Below are positions 30,906 to 40,492 of a DNA stretch of 64,000 nt, piece after piece. The DNA is from Pseudomonas fluorescens (GTDB taxonomy: Bacteria > Pseudomonadota > Gammaproteobacteria > Pseudomonadales > Pseudomonadaceae), in NCBI RefSeq assembly GCF_902497745.1, contig NZ_CABVHJ010000009.1, positions 186,001 to 250,000 on the forward strand, given 5' to 3'. The translations under genes and the position numbers were made by a program. Every line of letters begins with the position of its first letter. Position 1 is the first letter of the stretch. Below the pieces are notes generated by a model, which saw only the letters and a list, made by a program, of their open reading frames with translations, was not told the origin of the DNA and made no database searches.

Positions 30906-30988
30906 CCGGTTATCAAAAAAACGTTGTTACTGTTCGTGGAATTAAGTAACATTCGCCCCGCGTTCACCACCACGGTTTATGCATTTTT

Positions 30989-31026
30989 AAATCCCAAGCT
31001 TCCATCAGCTGCTTGGGATTTTTTTT
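30989..31026 (+). terminator. Strong intrinsic terminator without an upstream gene
   Basis: A perfect 10-bp stem AATCCCAAGC/GCTTGGGATT with an 11-base loop runs into eight T residues. No + strand gene ends before it; the last + feature is tRNA-Val, which has its own terminator 370 bases earlier. The stretch 30621-30988 may therefore contain a short non-coding transcript. Confidence 0.85.
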
Positions 31027-31166
31027 GCCTGCGATTTGGCAGCTGCTGTTTCAAATTCTCCTCGCAATGCCTCATCGCGCCCGGCGATTGCGCCGCAAGC
31101 AAATCCCTGCTTTTTCGACTACTACTGACTGGCCGATTTTCAACTCGTTTTGATGGGGGGGTATCG

Positions 31167-31622
31167 ATGCTGGTTCATTGGTTTCTTGCTGCTATTCATC
31201 TATTGGCTTTCGCCTTGGGCTTTTGGGCGGTTCTGACTCGAGGGACGGCATTCAGCCGCCTTGCTGCTGGCGCAGGTGAGGCCGGGCGCGTTTTGCTCGC
31301 CGATAATCTATGGGGTATTTCTGCGTTGATTCTATTGGTGACAGGTGGAATGCGGGCGTTTGGTGGCTTTGAAAAGGGCACTGACTATTACCTTCATCAG
31401 CCACTGTTTCATCTGAAGATGACGCTGTTTGTGCTGATCCTGATTGTCGAACTCGCCCCGATGATCACGTTGATCAAGTGGCGAATCGCGTCCGCACGCG
31501 GCGCAGCTATCGATACCGGACGCGCAAAACTGTACGCGCGAATCAGTCATGTCGAGGCGTTGCTGTTGGTGCTGATGATGATTGCGGCCACGGGCATGGC
31601 GCGAGGCGTGACATTTGGTTAG
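31167..31622 (+). CDS. DUF2214-family membrane protein
   Basis: A 151-residue protein with four hydrophobic helices (about residues 2-22, 45-62, 82-102 and 128-147). It matches the DUF2214 pattern, including the GGMRAFGGFEKGTDYY stretch after the second helix. ATG 31167 is chosen because a G-rich ribosome binding site (GGGGGG) lies 5 bases upstream; the frame is open back to 30870 but that part has no protein character. Function unknown. Confidence 0.85.
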   Translation: MLVHWFLAAIHLLAFALGFWAVLTRGTAFSRLAAGAGEAGRVLLADNLWGISALILLVTGGMRAFGGFEKGTDYYLHQPLFHLKMTLFVLILIVELAPMITLIKWRIASARGAAIDTGRAKLYARISHVEALLLVLMMIAATGMARGVTFG

Positions 31623-31847
31623 AGGGCGAATTCTCTGCGCGCTATCGGAAACGTCCGACAGCCAGTCTCGGTGATGGCAGGTAGTATCGGGCGGCAAGAG
31701 GGTGCGGGGGGCGGTATGAAAGGGTAATCGGGATTTGCGTGTCAGGCGCCGTGCCCAGCAGAGTGGGGAGCGGATGGCAATACGGCGCGTGAATCTCTAG
31801 CCAGTCATTCCACAAGGTAAACGGACTGGCTACTGACTGCGTTTGGT

Positions 31848-32042
31848 TCAGGGGGTTTGTGGCTTGTCCGGGGCGGTCAGGCCAGCCTGAATGCGCTGGT
31901 AAATCTCTTCACGGTGCACGGCAACGTTTTTCGGAGCGTTGATACCAATGCGAACCTGTTGGCCGCTTACGCCCAGAATGGTGATAGTGATGTCATCACC
32001 GATGTTTATGCTTTCACCGACTTTGCGGGTGAGTATCAGCAT
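31848..32042 (-). CDS. rsmE: CsrA-family post-transcriptional regulator RsmE
   Basis: A 64-residue CsrA/RsmA homologue. The start [17 protein letters not shown], the variant [19 protein letters not shown] and the C-terminus GLTAPDK distinguish it as RsmE and not RsmA. These dimers bind GGA motifs in RNA hairpins, block ribosome binding and are titrated by RsmX/Y/Z RNAs under GacS/GacA control. R44 (in VAVHREE), the key RNA-binding residue, is present. ATG 32042 starts the conserved sequence; ten open codons before it are not used. The SD sequence AAGGAGAAG itself contains a GGA motif, which fits the known self-repression. Confidence 0.95.
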   Translation of the reverse strand: MLILTRKVGESINIGDDITITILGVSGQQVRIGINAPKNVAVHREEIYQRIQAGLTAPDKPQTP

Positions 32043-32292
32043 GGTCTTCTCCTTGATTGCTTTGTAGGGCACCTGATTCAGACAGTGCAGAGGTCGGTGG
32101 TACGTATAGATTAGTGCGAAGTCTCACGGTTTGGGTGCCTCTTTCTGACGCGCAGAAGCGGCATTAATTCCCAGGGCGTAACTATACAGAGGCTGCAACC
32201 ATCAATCTCGTTGTTTTGTGCCCATTTTGCGGGGCTCGCGAAGTATTTATGAATGATAAGATCGCGGCTTTGAGAATTTCGAGGAAAGCGTT

Positions 32293-32658
32293 GTGCGCAA
32301 ATTGGTTTGGGTAGTCGCGGCACTGGTATTGGCAGGGTGTGGCGAAGGCAAGAATGTAGATGCACCAAAACCACAATTGGCCGCAGTGACGGCACCGGCG
32401 GCAGCTACACCACAATGGGATCTTGAGGTGCGCGGCGAAACTCCGCAGGCTGTCAGCGACCTGAGCGGCTGGTTGATTGAGCACGCCTTCGTGCCTACGG
32501 TGATCAAGGACAACAGTGGCAAAGCGCGAATTCTGATTGGTCCTTTCAACTCGCAAGCCGAAGCTGAAGCCCGAAAAGTACAAGTGGATGCCGCTCTGGT
32601 GAAAGCCAAGAAGCAGAATATTGAATCGGTGGTGATCGAGCACCCGCTCACGCCGTAA
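32293..32658 (+). CDS. Small SPOR-like lipoprotein
   Basis: A 121-residue protein that starts with GTG behind GAGGAAAG. A lipoprotein signal ends in LVLAGC (C16), followed by a short alanine/proline linker and a single SPOR-like fold (about residues 42-112, with ILIGPFNSQAEAEA). The family binds glycan strands at the septum, but this copy is short and its role is inferred only from the fold. Confidence 0.8.
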   Translation: MRKLVWVVAALVLAGCGEGKNVDAPKPQLAAVTAPAAATPQWDLEVRGETPQAVSDLSGWLIEHAFVPTVIKDNSGKARILIGPFNSQAEAEARKVQVDAALVKAKKQNIESVVIEHPLTP

Positions 32659-32745
32659 CTGCTGCAGTTCAGCGGAGCGACCTAAAGGACCTCGGATGTG
32701 GCTCGTCTTATACGAGTCAGTCACGATTTTCCGAAGGAGCTCCGC

Positions 32746-33648
32746 ATGGCCTCCGCCAATCCTTACAAGCTGTTCGACGTCCTCCTGCATCGCAAAATCT
32801 TACTCAGCCCGCACATGATGCGGATCACGCTGGCCAGTCCTGCTGTTAAAGAAATGGCCACCTGGGCGCCGGACCAAAGGGTGAAACTGTTTTTTCCTGC
32901 GGCTGATGGTTCGCCTGCTAGGCTTGCCCAGGGCGAGGGCTGGTACGCCCGCTTCAAGGCAATGATTGCCGATCGACGTCCAGCGATGCGCACCTACACC
33001 ATTCGTCATTTGCGTACCGAACAGGGCGAAGTGGATATTGATTTCGTCCTGCATGGCGAAACCGGACCGGCTTCGCGTTGGGCGCTTCGGGCGCAGCCCG
33101 GTGATTCGATGCAGATTCTCGCCCCGGATCGCCGCTTTTCAGCACGGGACGCCGGAGGATTCGAATGGAAGCCGCCGCAGATCCTCAAGCAGGTTCTGCT
33201 GGTCGCCGACGGCACGGCGCTACCTGCGGCCATGGGCATTCTTGATGAGTTGGCTGCTATGGCCGAGCCGCCCCTGACGCAGGCGTTCTTCGAGGTCGAC
33301 AGTCCTGAAGATATGCTGCCGGTTCCCGATTGGGCGGGGCTGACGGTGCAGTGGCTGATCCGGGGCCAGGCCAGTGCTGGTACGTTGATGGTGGCGGCGG
33401 TACAGAAAGCGGTTCCACCCATTCATGCCTCATCCATCGGCCAGGCTGTCGAGTTGGCCGAGGTCGATATCGATAAAGAGATTCTTTGGGAAACAGCCGA
33501 GACAGCCAGTGAGGGTTTCTATGGCTGGATCGCTGGAGAAAGCGCTGCGGTGATGAGCCTGCGCAGGTACTTGATTAAAGAATGCGGGATCGCGCGGCAG
33601 TCGCTCAACCTGATGGGGTACTGGCGCTACAACAAGGCAGGCAGCTAG
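32746..33648 (+). CDS. Siderophore-interacting FAD/NAD(P)H reductase
   Basis: A 300-residue cytoplasmic flavoprotein of the SIP/ViuB type. The FAD-binding part holds RTYTIRHLR (about residues 83-91) and DFVLHGETGPASRWA (about 100-114), and the C-terminal SIP domain holds LLVADGTALPA and the GYWRYNKAGS end. Such enzymes reduce ferric siderophore complexes to release iron. ATG 32746 follows GAAGGAG; the earlier open codons are ignored. No siderophore genes lie beside it. A bidirectional terminator follows. Confidence 0.92.
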   Translation: MASANPYKLFDVLLHRKILLSPHMMRITLASPAVKEMATWAPDQRVKLFFPAADGSPARLAQGEGWYARFKAMIADRRPAMRTYTIRHLRTEQGEVDIDFVLHGETGPASRWALRAQPGDSMQILAPDRRFSARDAGGFEWKPPQILKQVLLVADGTALPAAMGILDELAAMAEPPLTQAFFEVDSPEDMLPVPDWAGLTVQWLIRGQASAGTLMVAAVQKAVPPIHASSIGQAVELAEVDIDKEILWETAETASEGFYGWIAGESAAVMSLRRYLIKECGIARQSLNLMGYWRYNKAGS

Positions 33649-33652
33649 CCAC

Positions 33653-33693
33653 AAAAAAGGCCTCGGACATGACGTTCGAGGCCTTTTCTTTTA
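33653..33693. terminator. Bidirectional terminator (SIP gene / endA)
   Basis: The hairpin AAAAGGCCTCG/CGAGGCCTTTT between converging genes has A-run and T-run on both sides. Confidence 0.88.
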
Positions 33694-33701
33694 AGTGTCG
33701 A

Positions 33702-34391
33702 TCAGCCGCAGGCTTTCATGTTCACCGGACCGACAAACTCATTGCCGCGTCCCATCACGCACGCCACGCTCTGATTGCGCTGACGCTCCCAGTCCTGCAC
33801 CGGGTAAGTCTTGTCCCACGCTTCATACAATTGTCGATCCTGCTTCGACAGGCGCAAGCCGTATTGCTTGCTCATGTAGAAGTAAGTCCGGGCGATCATG
33901 CCGCGAATCGACGGGCGAGGCATGACCTTCTTCGCCTTGAAGTCGACCTGGGTCAGACATGAGCCGTACTGCCCGGACTGCACTGGCAACCAACCGTAGC
34001 TGAAGTTGCTGCGATCGCCATTGACCTCGCCAATGCTCGGCACCAGGTTATGCAGATCGGCTTCAGCCTTCTGATAGCTGGGGTCGTAACGGGTGCAGTT
34101 CTTGCGTCCACCTTCCTGCCAGCATTGGCGCTGATGGCCGAACTGCCAGGCCGGCACGATGTGCTCCCATTCGATGCGTGATGCACGTTTGGCGTTCTTG
34201 CGTGGTACATAACCGCAGGCTTTCAGATCAACCTTGTTGCCGGTGTATTTGCACCCGCAGTAAAACTCTGTGGACTGTGGTGCGTAAAGCTTCCAGGCGA
34301 CCTTCTTGGCTTCGGTAAATGTGCGGGGTGCGCCAGCCTGCGCGCCCATGGTGATGAACAGCAACAGCAATGCAAAACAGCGGACACTCAT
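33702..34391 (-). CDS. endA: Periplasmic or secreted endonuclease I family protein
   Basis: A 229-residue EndA-type nuclease with a Sec signal peptide (residues 1-20, ending AQAG). The metal-binding active-site region reads EWEHIVPAWQFGHQ (about residues 76-89) and DLHNLVPSIGEVNGDRSN (about 113-130), and several cysteines suggest disulfides. The family cuts double-stranded DNA outside the cytoplasm. ATG 34391 starts the signal peptide; the longer frame is not protein-like. It lies four bases after the DUF1654 gene, so they share a transcript. Confidence 0.92.
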   Translation of the reverse strand: MSVRCFALLLLFITMGAQAGAPRTFTEAKKVAWKLYAPQSTEFYCGCKYTGNKVDLKACGYVPRKNAKRASRIEWEHIVPAWQFGHQRQCWQEGGRKNCTRYDPSYQKAEADLHNLVPSIGEVNGDRSNFSYGWLPVQSGQYGSCLTQVDFKAKKVMPRPSIRGMIARTYFYMSKQYGLRLSKQDRQLYEAWDKTYPVQDWERQRNQSVACVMGRGNEFVGPVNMKACG

Positions 34392-34395
34392 TGAA

Positions 34396-34635
34396 TCAAT
34401 CTTCCTTCGGTACAACCCAAAAAATCTGCACGCCACCGTCGTCGCGATAGGCGAGGGTGACGTTGTCGTTCTCGTCGATTTCCTCGAGCAGACGCTCCCA
34501 CTCATCCATCGGTTCGTCCGGCAGACGGAAGATCAGTGCGGCTTTGGCTTTTTGGGCGGTGGGAGAGTTGATGATTTTCTGAACGCGCAGACCCATGCGT
34601 TCGTAAGCGTCAGGAGCATCAGGGGAGGTGGCCAC
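34396..34635 (-). CDS. DUF1654 protein
   Basis: A 79-residue protein typical of Pseudomonas, with the conserved core YERMGLRVQKIINSPTAQKA and the acidic segment DEWERLLEEIDENDNVTLA. Function unknown. GTG 34635 is preferred because AAGGA lies 8 bases upstream; the ATG codons at 34686 and 34665 lack ribosome binding sites. It is just upstream of endA. Confidence 0.82.
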   Translation of the reverse strand: MATSPDAPDAYERMGLRVQKIINSPTAQKAKAALIFRLPDEPMDEWERLLEEIDENDNVTLAYRDDGGVQIFWVVPKED

Positions 34636-34863
34636 GAGGTTATCCTTATTAAGCTGTACGTGCATACAGTATTTAACCGTAAGCATTTTCGCAACTGCTT
34701 AAAATTCAAGAAAATCCTCTGACAGCGCTTTTCCTGTTTTGGTGTAGGTCGAGGCGAGTTTTTTGTGGGAAAAATGCGAGAGCGTTGTAGGTGACACGCC
34801 ACCCGCCCTTAGAGCGAGTGGTGTGCAGGGTGCCCGATCAGGAGTGGATCGGGCGAAGGTCAA

Positions 34864-35991
<1,128 letters not shown>

Positions 35992-36042
35992 TCATCTAGA
36001 TTCACCCCAAGCCGATCTGGATGCCCGGAGTGCTGTGAAGTG

Positions 36043-36058
36043 AGCAGGATCTGTACCA
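36043..36058 (-). promoter_or_regulatory. Sigma-54 promoter of ansB
   Basis: On the reverse strand TGGTACAGATCCTGCT has the GG-N10-GC spacing of the -24/-12 element, about 90 bases before the ansB start. Confidence 0.65.
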
Positions 36059-36091
36059 GCGCTACTTTGCGATAGAAAAATGTTTAACCTG

Positions 36092-36105
36092 ATGATTTAC
36101 ATCAA
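36092..36105. promoter_or_regulatory. Anr/FNR-like box upstream of ansB
   Basis: ATGATTTACATCAA differs from the TTGAT-N4-ATCAA consensus at one base. It lies between the sigma-54 promoter and the AauR-type box. Function is inferred only. Confidence 0.35.
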
Positions 36106-36174
36106 GATTTTCTCAGTTTGAAAATCCTGTTCACCGTCCTCTATCCGGGTTTCCGAACAATGGACACTTTCGCG

Positions 36175-36188
36175 TTCGGCTCTCCGAA
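36175..36188. promoter_or_regulatory. AauR-type enhancer box
   Basis: TTCGGCTCTCCGAA is a perfect match to the TTCGG-N4-CCGAA inverted repeat known for the response regulator AauR in P. putida. It lies about 117 bases upstream of the -24 element, a normal enhancer distance. Confidence 0.65.
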
Positions 36189-36301
36189 AGGGACTACTGC
36201 TTTTGTCGAGTGATTCGGGTTGCCGGTTTCGGCTTTTCTGCTAAAGAAACCCTCGCGCGGGCCGATGGGTGTTCAAGGAAACTGAATTTTAGGGAGTTAA
36301 C

Positions 36302-36748
36302 ATGTCACTGACGGTCGGTTTTTCAAATCCTGGCGCAGTCACGATCGGCGGCAAAACCGCAGCGACCATTAATGCAATGAGCGAGGCGGAAGCGGATGCT
36401 TCCACCGAGGCGCTGGGCACTGAGAAAGATGAAAGCAATCAGGTCAGAACCGGTGGTGCTGCGCAAGAAGACAGCAAGGCTGAAAGCGGCGATAACCTGA
36501 GCGTTACCGTCAAGATGCTGCTCAAGCGCATGCAGGAATTGCAGAAGCAGCTTCAGGAGCAGCAACAGCAATTGGCAGCGGCCCAAGCCGAGACCTACCC
36601 GACGCCCGAGGCGAAATCGCAGGCGGTCATGTCCATTCAGGGGCAGATCGCGCAAACCAGCGCCGCGATGGCAGAAGTGGCGGGTGCATTGGTCAAGGAA
36701 ATGTCCAAGAGTGCCACCAGCGGTAATTTGGTCAGCACCACGGCATAA
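36302..36748 (+). CDS. Hypothetical coiled-coil protein
   Basis: A 148-residue protein that I do not assign to a characterised family. The first 65 residues are small, polar and acidic without signal peptide; residues about 68-98 form a glutamine-rich coiled coil (LLKRMQELQKQLQEQQQQL), and the rest is alanine-rich helix. GGGAG stands 6 bases before the ATG. It is transcribed away from ansB across 349 bases, and the rbs promoter follows. The open-ended low-complexity composition suggests a surface- or flagellum-associated accessory protein, but nothing proves it. Confidence 0.75.
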   Translation: MSLTVGFSNPGAVTIGGKTAATINAMSEAEADASTEALGTEKDESNQVRTGGAAQEDSKAESGDNLSVTVKMLLKRMQELQKQLQEQQQQLAAAQAETYPTPEAKSQAVMSIQGQIAQTSAAMAEVAGALVKEMSKSATSGNLVSTTA

Positions 36749-36804
36749 GCAGCGAAGGGGCGAGCCGGACCATTCGCCCTACAACAAATGACGATTTCTG
36801 ATTG

Positions 36805-36833
36805 TTGACAAATGTCGGCGGGATTCGCATAGT
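36805..36833 (+). promoter_or_regulatory. Sigma-70 promoter of the ribose operon
   Basis: TTGACA, 17 bases, CATAGT, with the predicted start just before the operator palindrome. Confidence 0.75.
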
Positions 36834-36841
36834 TCGGTCTA

Positions 36842-36855
36842 CGCAAACGTTTGCG
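36842..36855. promoter_or_regulatory. LacI-family operator (RbsR site)
   Basis: CGCAAACGTTTGCG is a perfect 14-bp palindrome with the central CG typical of LacI-family operators. It covers the predicted transcription start. A degenerate second copy, AGCGCAAACGTTGCT, lies at 36905-36919. RbsR is encoded in the same operon. Confidence 0.8.
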
Positions 36856-36948
36856 CGGCTTTTTCGGCGCAGTATCGGCCAGAAAAGCCGGTGTAGCTTA
36901 CGCCAGCGCAAACGTTGCTCACAATAATCATAAGATCGGAGTGAACCC

Positions 36949-37905
36949 ATGAAGCTGCCATTCGCTGGACTTCTTCTTGCTGTCGCTATGCTGGCTGCCA
37001 CAGCCGCCGCATTACCTGTCTCCTCGGCATTCGCCGAATCCGCCGAAAAACCTAAAGTCGCGCTGGTCATGAAGTCTCTGGCCAACGAATTCTTCCTGAC
37101 CATGGAAGACGGCGCCAAGGCTTACCAGAAAGAACACTCCGCCGATTTCGACCTGATCTCCAACGGTATCAAGGATGAAACTGATACTGCTGGCCAGACC
37201 CGTATCGTCGAGCAAATGATCCTGGCCAAGGTCAATGCGCTGGTGATCGCGCCTTCCGATTCCAAGGCCATGGTGCCGGTGATCAAGAAAGCCGTCGATG
37301 CCGGCATCACCGTGATCAACATCGACAACCAGCTCGATCCGGCCATCGTCAAAAGCAAAAACATCAGCGTGCCCTTCGTAGGTCCGGACAACCGCAAAGG
37401 TGCGCGTCTGGTCGGTGAATACCTGGCTAAGCAGCTCAAGGCCGGAGACGAAGTCGGCATCATTGAAGGCGTGTCCACCACGACCAACGCCCAGCAACGT
37501 ACCGCTGGCTTCAAGGATGCGATGGACGCTGCACAGATCAAGATCGTTTCCCTGCAATCCGGTGACTGGGAAATCGACAAGGGCAACAAGGTTGCCGCTT
37601 CGATTCTCAGTGAGTACCCGGATGTCAAAGCGCTGCTGGCCGGCAACGACAGCATGGCTGTAGGTGCGGTTTCCGCCGTGCGCGCTGCCGGCAAGGCCGG
37701 TCAGGTACAGGTCGTCGGTTACGACAACATCAATGCCATCAAGCCAATGTTGAAGGACGGTCGCGTGCTGGCGACTGCTGATCAGTTCGCTGCCAAGCAA
37801 GCTGTCTTCGGCATCGAAACCGCGCTGAAAATCATCAAGGGCGAGAAAGTCGACAGCGGTGCCAACGGCGTGATCGAAACACCGGTCGAACTGGTCACCA
37901 AGTAA
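36949..37905 (+). CDS. rbsB: Ribose ABC transporter periplasmic binding protein
   Basis: RbsB, 318 residues, with a Sec signal peptide (about residues 1-29, ending AFA) and a two-lobed sugar-binding body. Residues typical of ribose binding are seen around ANEFFLTMEDGA, DNRKGARLVGEYL and GNDSMAVGAVSA. It captures ribose in the periplasm and delivers it to RbsC. It is the first gene of rbsBACRKD plus the nucleoside hydrolase. Confidence 0.95.
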   Translation: MKLPFAGLLLAVAMLAATAAALPVSSAFAESAEKPKVALVMKSLANEFFLTMEDGAKAYQKEHSADFDLISNGIKDETDTAGQTRIVEQMILAKVNALVIAPSDSKAMVPVIKKAVDAGITVINIDNQLDPAIVKSKNISVPFVGPDNRKGARLVGEYLAKQLKAGDEVGIIEGVSTTTNAQQRTAGFKDAMDAAQIKIVSLQSGDWEIDKGNKVAASILSEYPDVKALLAGNDSMAVGAVSAVRAAGKAGQVQVVGYDNINAIKPMLKDGRVLATADQFAAKQAVFGIETALKIIKGEKVDSGANGVIETPVELVTK

Positions 37906-37961
37906 GTCTTCTGGCGACACAACGGCGCTCATCCGTCCGGGCGAGCGCATGGAGAGTTTTT

Positions 37962-39515
37962 ATGTCAGTTTCCGCCCCGAACGCTGTCCTCTCGGTCAGC
38001 GGTATCGGTAAGACCTATGCGCAACCGGTGCTCACCGGCATCGATCTGACGCTGATGCGCGGTGAAGTGCTGGCGCTGACCGGCGAGAATGGTGCCGGCA
38101 AAAGTACCCTGTCGAAGATCATTGGCGGACTGGTCACGCCGACCACCGGCCAGATGCAATTCCACGGCAAGGACTATCGTCCGGGCAGTCGTACCCAGGC
38201 CGAAGAGCTCGGCGTGCGCATGGTCATGCAAGAACTCAATCTGTTGCCGACACTGTCGGTCGCGGAAAACCTGTTTCTCGACAACCTGCCAAGCAATGGC
38301 GGCTGGATCAGCCGCAAGCAATTGCGCAAAGCCGCGATCGAAGCCATGGCGCAGGTCGGTCTCGACGCGATTGATCCGGATACGCTGGTCGGCGAGTTGG
38401 GTATCGGGCATCAGCAGATGGTCGAAATCGCCCGTAACCTGATCGGCGATTGCCATGTGCTGATTCTCGATGAGCCGACCGCGATGCTTACGGCGCGGGA
38501 AGTCGAAATGCTCTTTGAGCAGATTACCCGTTTGCAGGCACGCGGCGTCTCGATCATCTACATTTCCCATCGCCTCGAAGAGCTGGCCCGAGTCGCACAG
38601 CGTATTGCCGTGCTGCGTGACGGCAATCTGGTCTGCGTCGAGCCGATGGCCAATTACAACAGCGAGCAACTGGTTACGCTGATGGTTGGTCGCGAGCTGG
38701 GCGAGCACATCGACATGGGTGTGCGTAATATTGGCGCCCCGGCGCTGACGATCACCGGTTTGACTCGCTCTGACAAAGTGCGCGATGTCTCGTTTGAAGT
38801 GCGTGCCGGCGAGATCTTCGGGATTTCCGGGCTGATCGGGGCAGGGCGCACGGAGCTGCTGCGACTGATCTTCGGCGCAGACGTTGCCGACAGCGGCAGC
38901 ATTGCCCTTGGCTCGCCAGCCAAAGTTGTCAGTGTGCGCTCGCCAGTCGATGCCGTGCGCAACGGTATCGCGTTGATCACCGAGGACCGCAAGGGTGAAG
39001 GCCTGCTGCTGAGTCAGTCGATCAGCGCCAATATCGCGCTCGGCAACATGCCGGAAATTTCCAGTGGCGGTGTCGTCAACAACGGCGACGAGATCGCTCT
39101 GGCGCAGCGTCAGATCGACGCCATGCGCATCCGCAGTTCAAGCCCGACACAGCTGGTTTCAGAGTTGTCCGGCGGCAACCAGCAGAAAGTCGTGATCGGC
39201 CGCTGGCTGGAGCGTGACTGTTCGGTGCTGCTGTTCGACGAGCCGACCCGCGGCATCGACGTCGGCGCCAAGTTCGACATTTATGCCCTGCTCGGCGAAC
39301 TGACGCGCCAGGGCAAAGCGCTGGTGGTGGTGTCCAGTGACCTGCGTGAGCTGATGCTGATCTGCGACCGGATCGGCGTGTTGTCGGCAGGGCGCTTGAT
39401 CGACACCTTCGAGCGCGACAGCTGGACCCAGGATGATTTGCTTGCCGCCGCGTTCGCCGGCTACCAAAAACGTGATGCGTTGCTCAACGAAGCGGCGCCT
39501 AGGGATCTCCCATGA
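37962..39515 (+). CDS. rbsA: Ribose ABC transporter ATPase (double domain)
   Basis: RbsA, 517 residues, with two fused ATPase halves. The first has Walker A GENGAGKST (about residues 42-50), signature ELGIGHQQM and Walker B VLILDEPTA. The second has a degenerate Walker A (GLIGAGRTE), as is usual in this family, but a good signature LSGGNQQKV and Walker B LLFDEPTRG. It powers ribose import. Its stop overlaps the rbsC start (ATGA). Confidence 0.95.
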   Translation: MSVSAPNAVLSVSGIGKTYAQPVLTGIDLTLMRGEVLALTGENGAGKSTLSKIIGGLVTPTTGQMQFHGKDYRPGSRTQAEELGVRMVMQELNLLPTLSVAENLFLDNLPSNGGWISRKQLRKAAIEAMAQVGLDAIDPDTLVGELGIGHQQMVEIARNLIGDCHVLILDEPTAMLTAREVEMLFEQITRLQARGVSIIYISHRLEELARVAQRIAVLRDGNLVCVEPMANYNSEQLVTLMVGRELGEHIDMGVRNIGAPALTITGLTRSDKVRDVSFEVRAGEIFGISGLIGAGRTELLRLIFGADVADSGSIALGSPAKVVSVRSPVDAVRNGIALITEDRKGEGLLLSQSISANIALGNMPEISSGGVVNNGDEIALAQRQIDAMRIRSSSPTQLVSELSGGNQQKVVIGRWLERDCSVLLFDEPTRGIDVGAKFDIYALLGELTRQGKALVVVSSDLRELMLICDRIGVLSAGRLIDTFERDSWTQDDLLAAAFAGYQKRDALLNEAAPRDLP

Positions 39516-40489
39516 AAACTGCATCTCCTGCCGGCAAACGTAGTGGCAACTTCTATGGTCTGGGCACTTATCTTGGCCTGGCCGGTGCCTTGCTGGCGAT
39601 GATTGCGCTGTTCTCGGTCTTGAGCAGCCACTTTCTGTCGTATAACACCTTCAGTACGCTGGCCAACCAGATTCCTGATCTGATGGTGCTGGCGGTCGGC
39701 ATGACGTTCGTGTTGATCATCGGCGGCATCGACCTGTCGGTAGGTTCGGTATTGGCGCTGGCCGCTTCGACGGTCAGCGTCGCCATTCTCGGTTGGGGCT
39801 GGGGTGTTTTGCCGTCAGCCTTGCTCGGCATGGCGGTGGCGGCTTTGGCCGGTACGGTCACCGGGTCGATCACCGTGGCCTGGCGGATTCCATCGTTCAT
39901 CGTTTCTCTCGGTGTGCTGGAAATGGCCCGAGGTCTGGCGTATCAGATGACCGGATCGCGCACTGCATACATCGGAGACTCATTCGCCTGGCTGTCGAAT
40001 CCGGTCGCGTTCGGTATCTCGCCGTCGTTCATTATTGCGTTGCTGGTGATTATCATCGCCCAGGCTGTGTTGACGCGCACCGTGTTCGGTCGCTACCTGA
40101 TCGGCATCGGCACCAACGAAGAGGCGGTGCGCCTGGCGGGGATCAATCCGAAACCCTACAAGATTCTGGTATTCAGCCTGATGGGCCTGCTGGCCGGTAT
40201 CGCCGCGCTGTTTCAGATTTCCCGTCTGGAAGCCGCTGACCCGAACGCCGGTTCCGGTCTGGAGCTGCAAGTGATCGCCGCGGTGGTGATCGGCGGTACC
40301 AGCCTGATGGGCGGACGCGGTTCGGTGATCAGCACGTTCTTCGGCGTATTGATCATCTCGGTGCTGGCGGCGGGTCTGGCGCAGATCGGTGCGACCGAAC
40401 CGACCAAACGAATCATCACTGGCGCCGTCATCGTGATCGCGGTGGTGCTCGATACTTATCGCAGTCAGCGCGCCAGTCGCCGGGGCTAA
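39512..40489 (+). CDS. rbsC: Ribose ABC transporter permease
   Basis: RbsC, 325 residues, with eight to ten membrane helices and the BPD_transp_2 family pattern (GGIDLSVGSVLAL near residue 70, GTNEEAVRLAGI near 200). It forms the membrane channel with RbsA. The start lies inside the rbsA stop. Confidence 0.95.
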   Translation: MKTASPAGKRSGNFYGLGTYLGLAGALLAMIALFSVLSSHFLSYNTFSTLANQIPDLMVLAVGMTFVLIIGGIDLSVGSVLALAASTVSVAILGWGWGVLPSALLGMAVAALAGTVTGSITVAWRIPSFIVSLGVLEMARGLAYQMTGSRTAYIGDSFAWLSNPVAFGISPSFIIALLVIIIAQAVLTRTVFGRYLIGIGTNEEAVRLAGINPKPYKILVFSLMGLLAGIAALFQISRLEAADPNAGSGLELQVIAAVVIGGTSLMGGRGSVISTFFGVLIISVLAAGLAQIGATEPTKRIITGAVIVIAVVLDTYRSQRASRRG

Positions 40490-40492
40490 GAC

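Noticed and set aside
31799-31832. Hairpin AGCCAGTC/GACTGGCT as terminator of rsmE
   Set aside because: It has no T-run on the reverse strand, so it is not a convincing intrinsic terminator.
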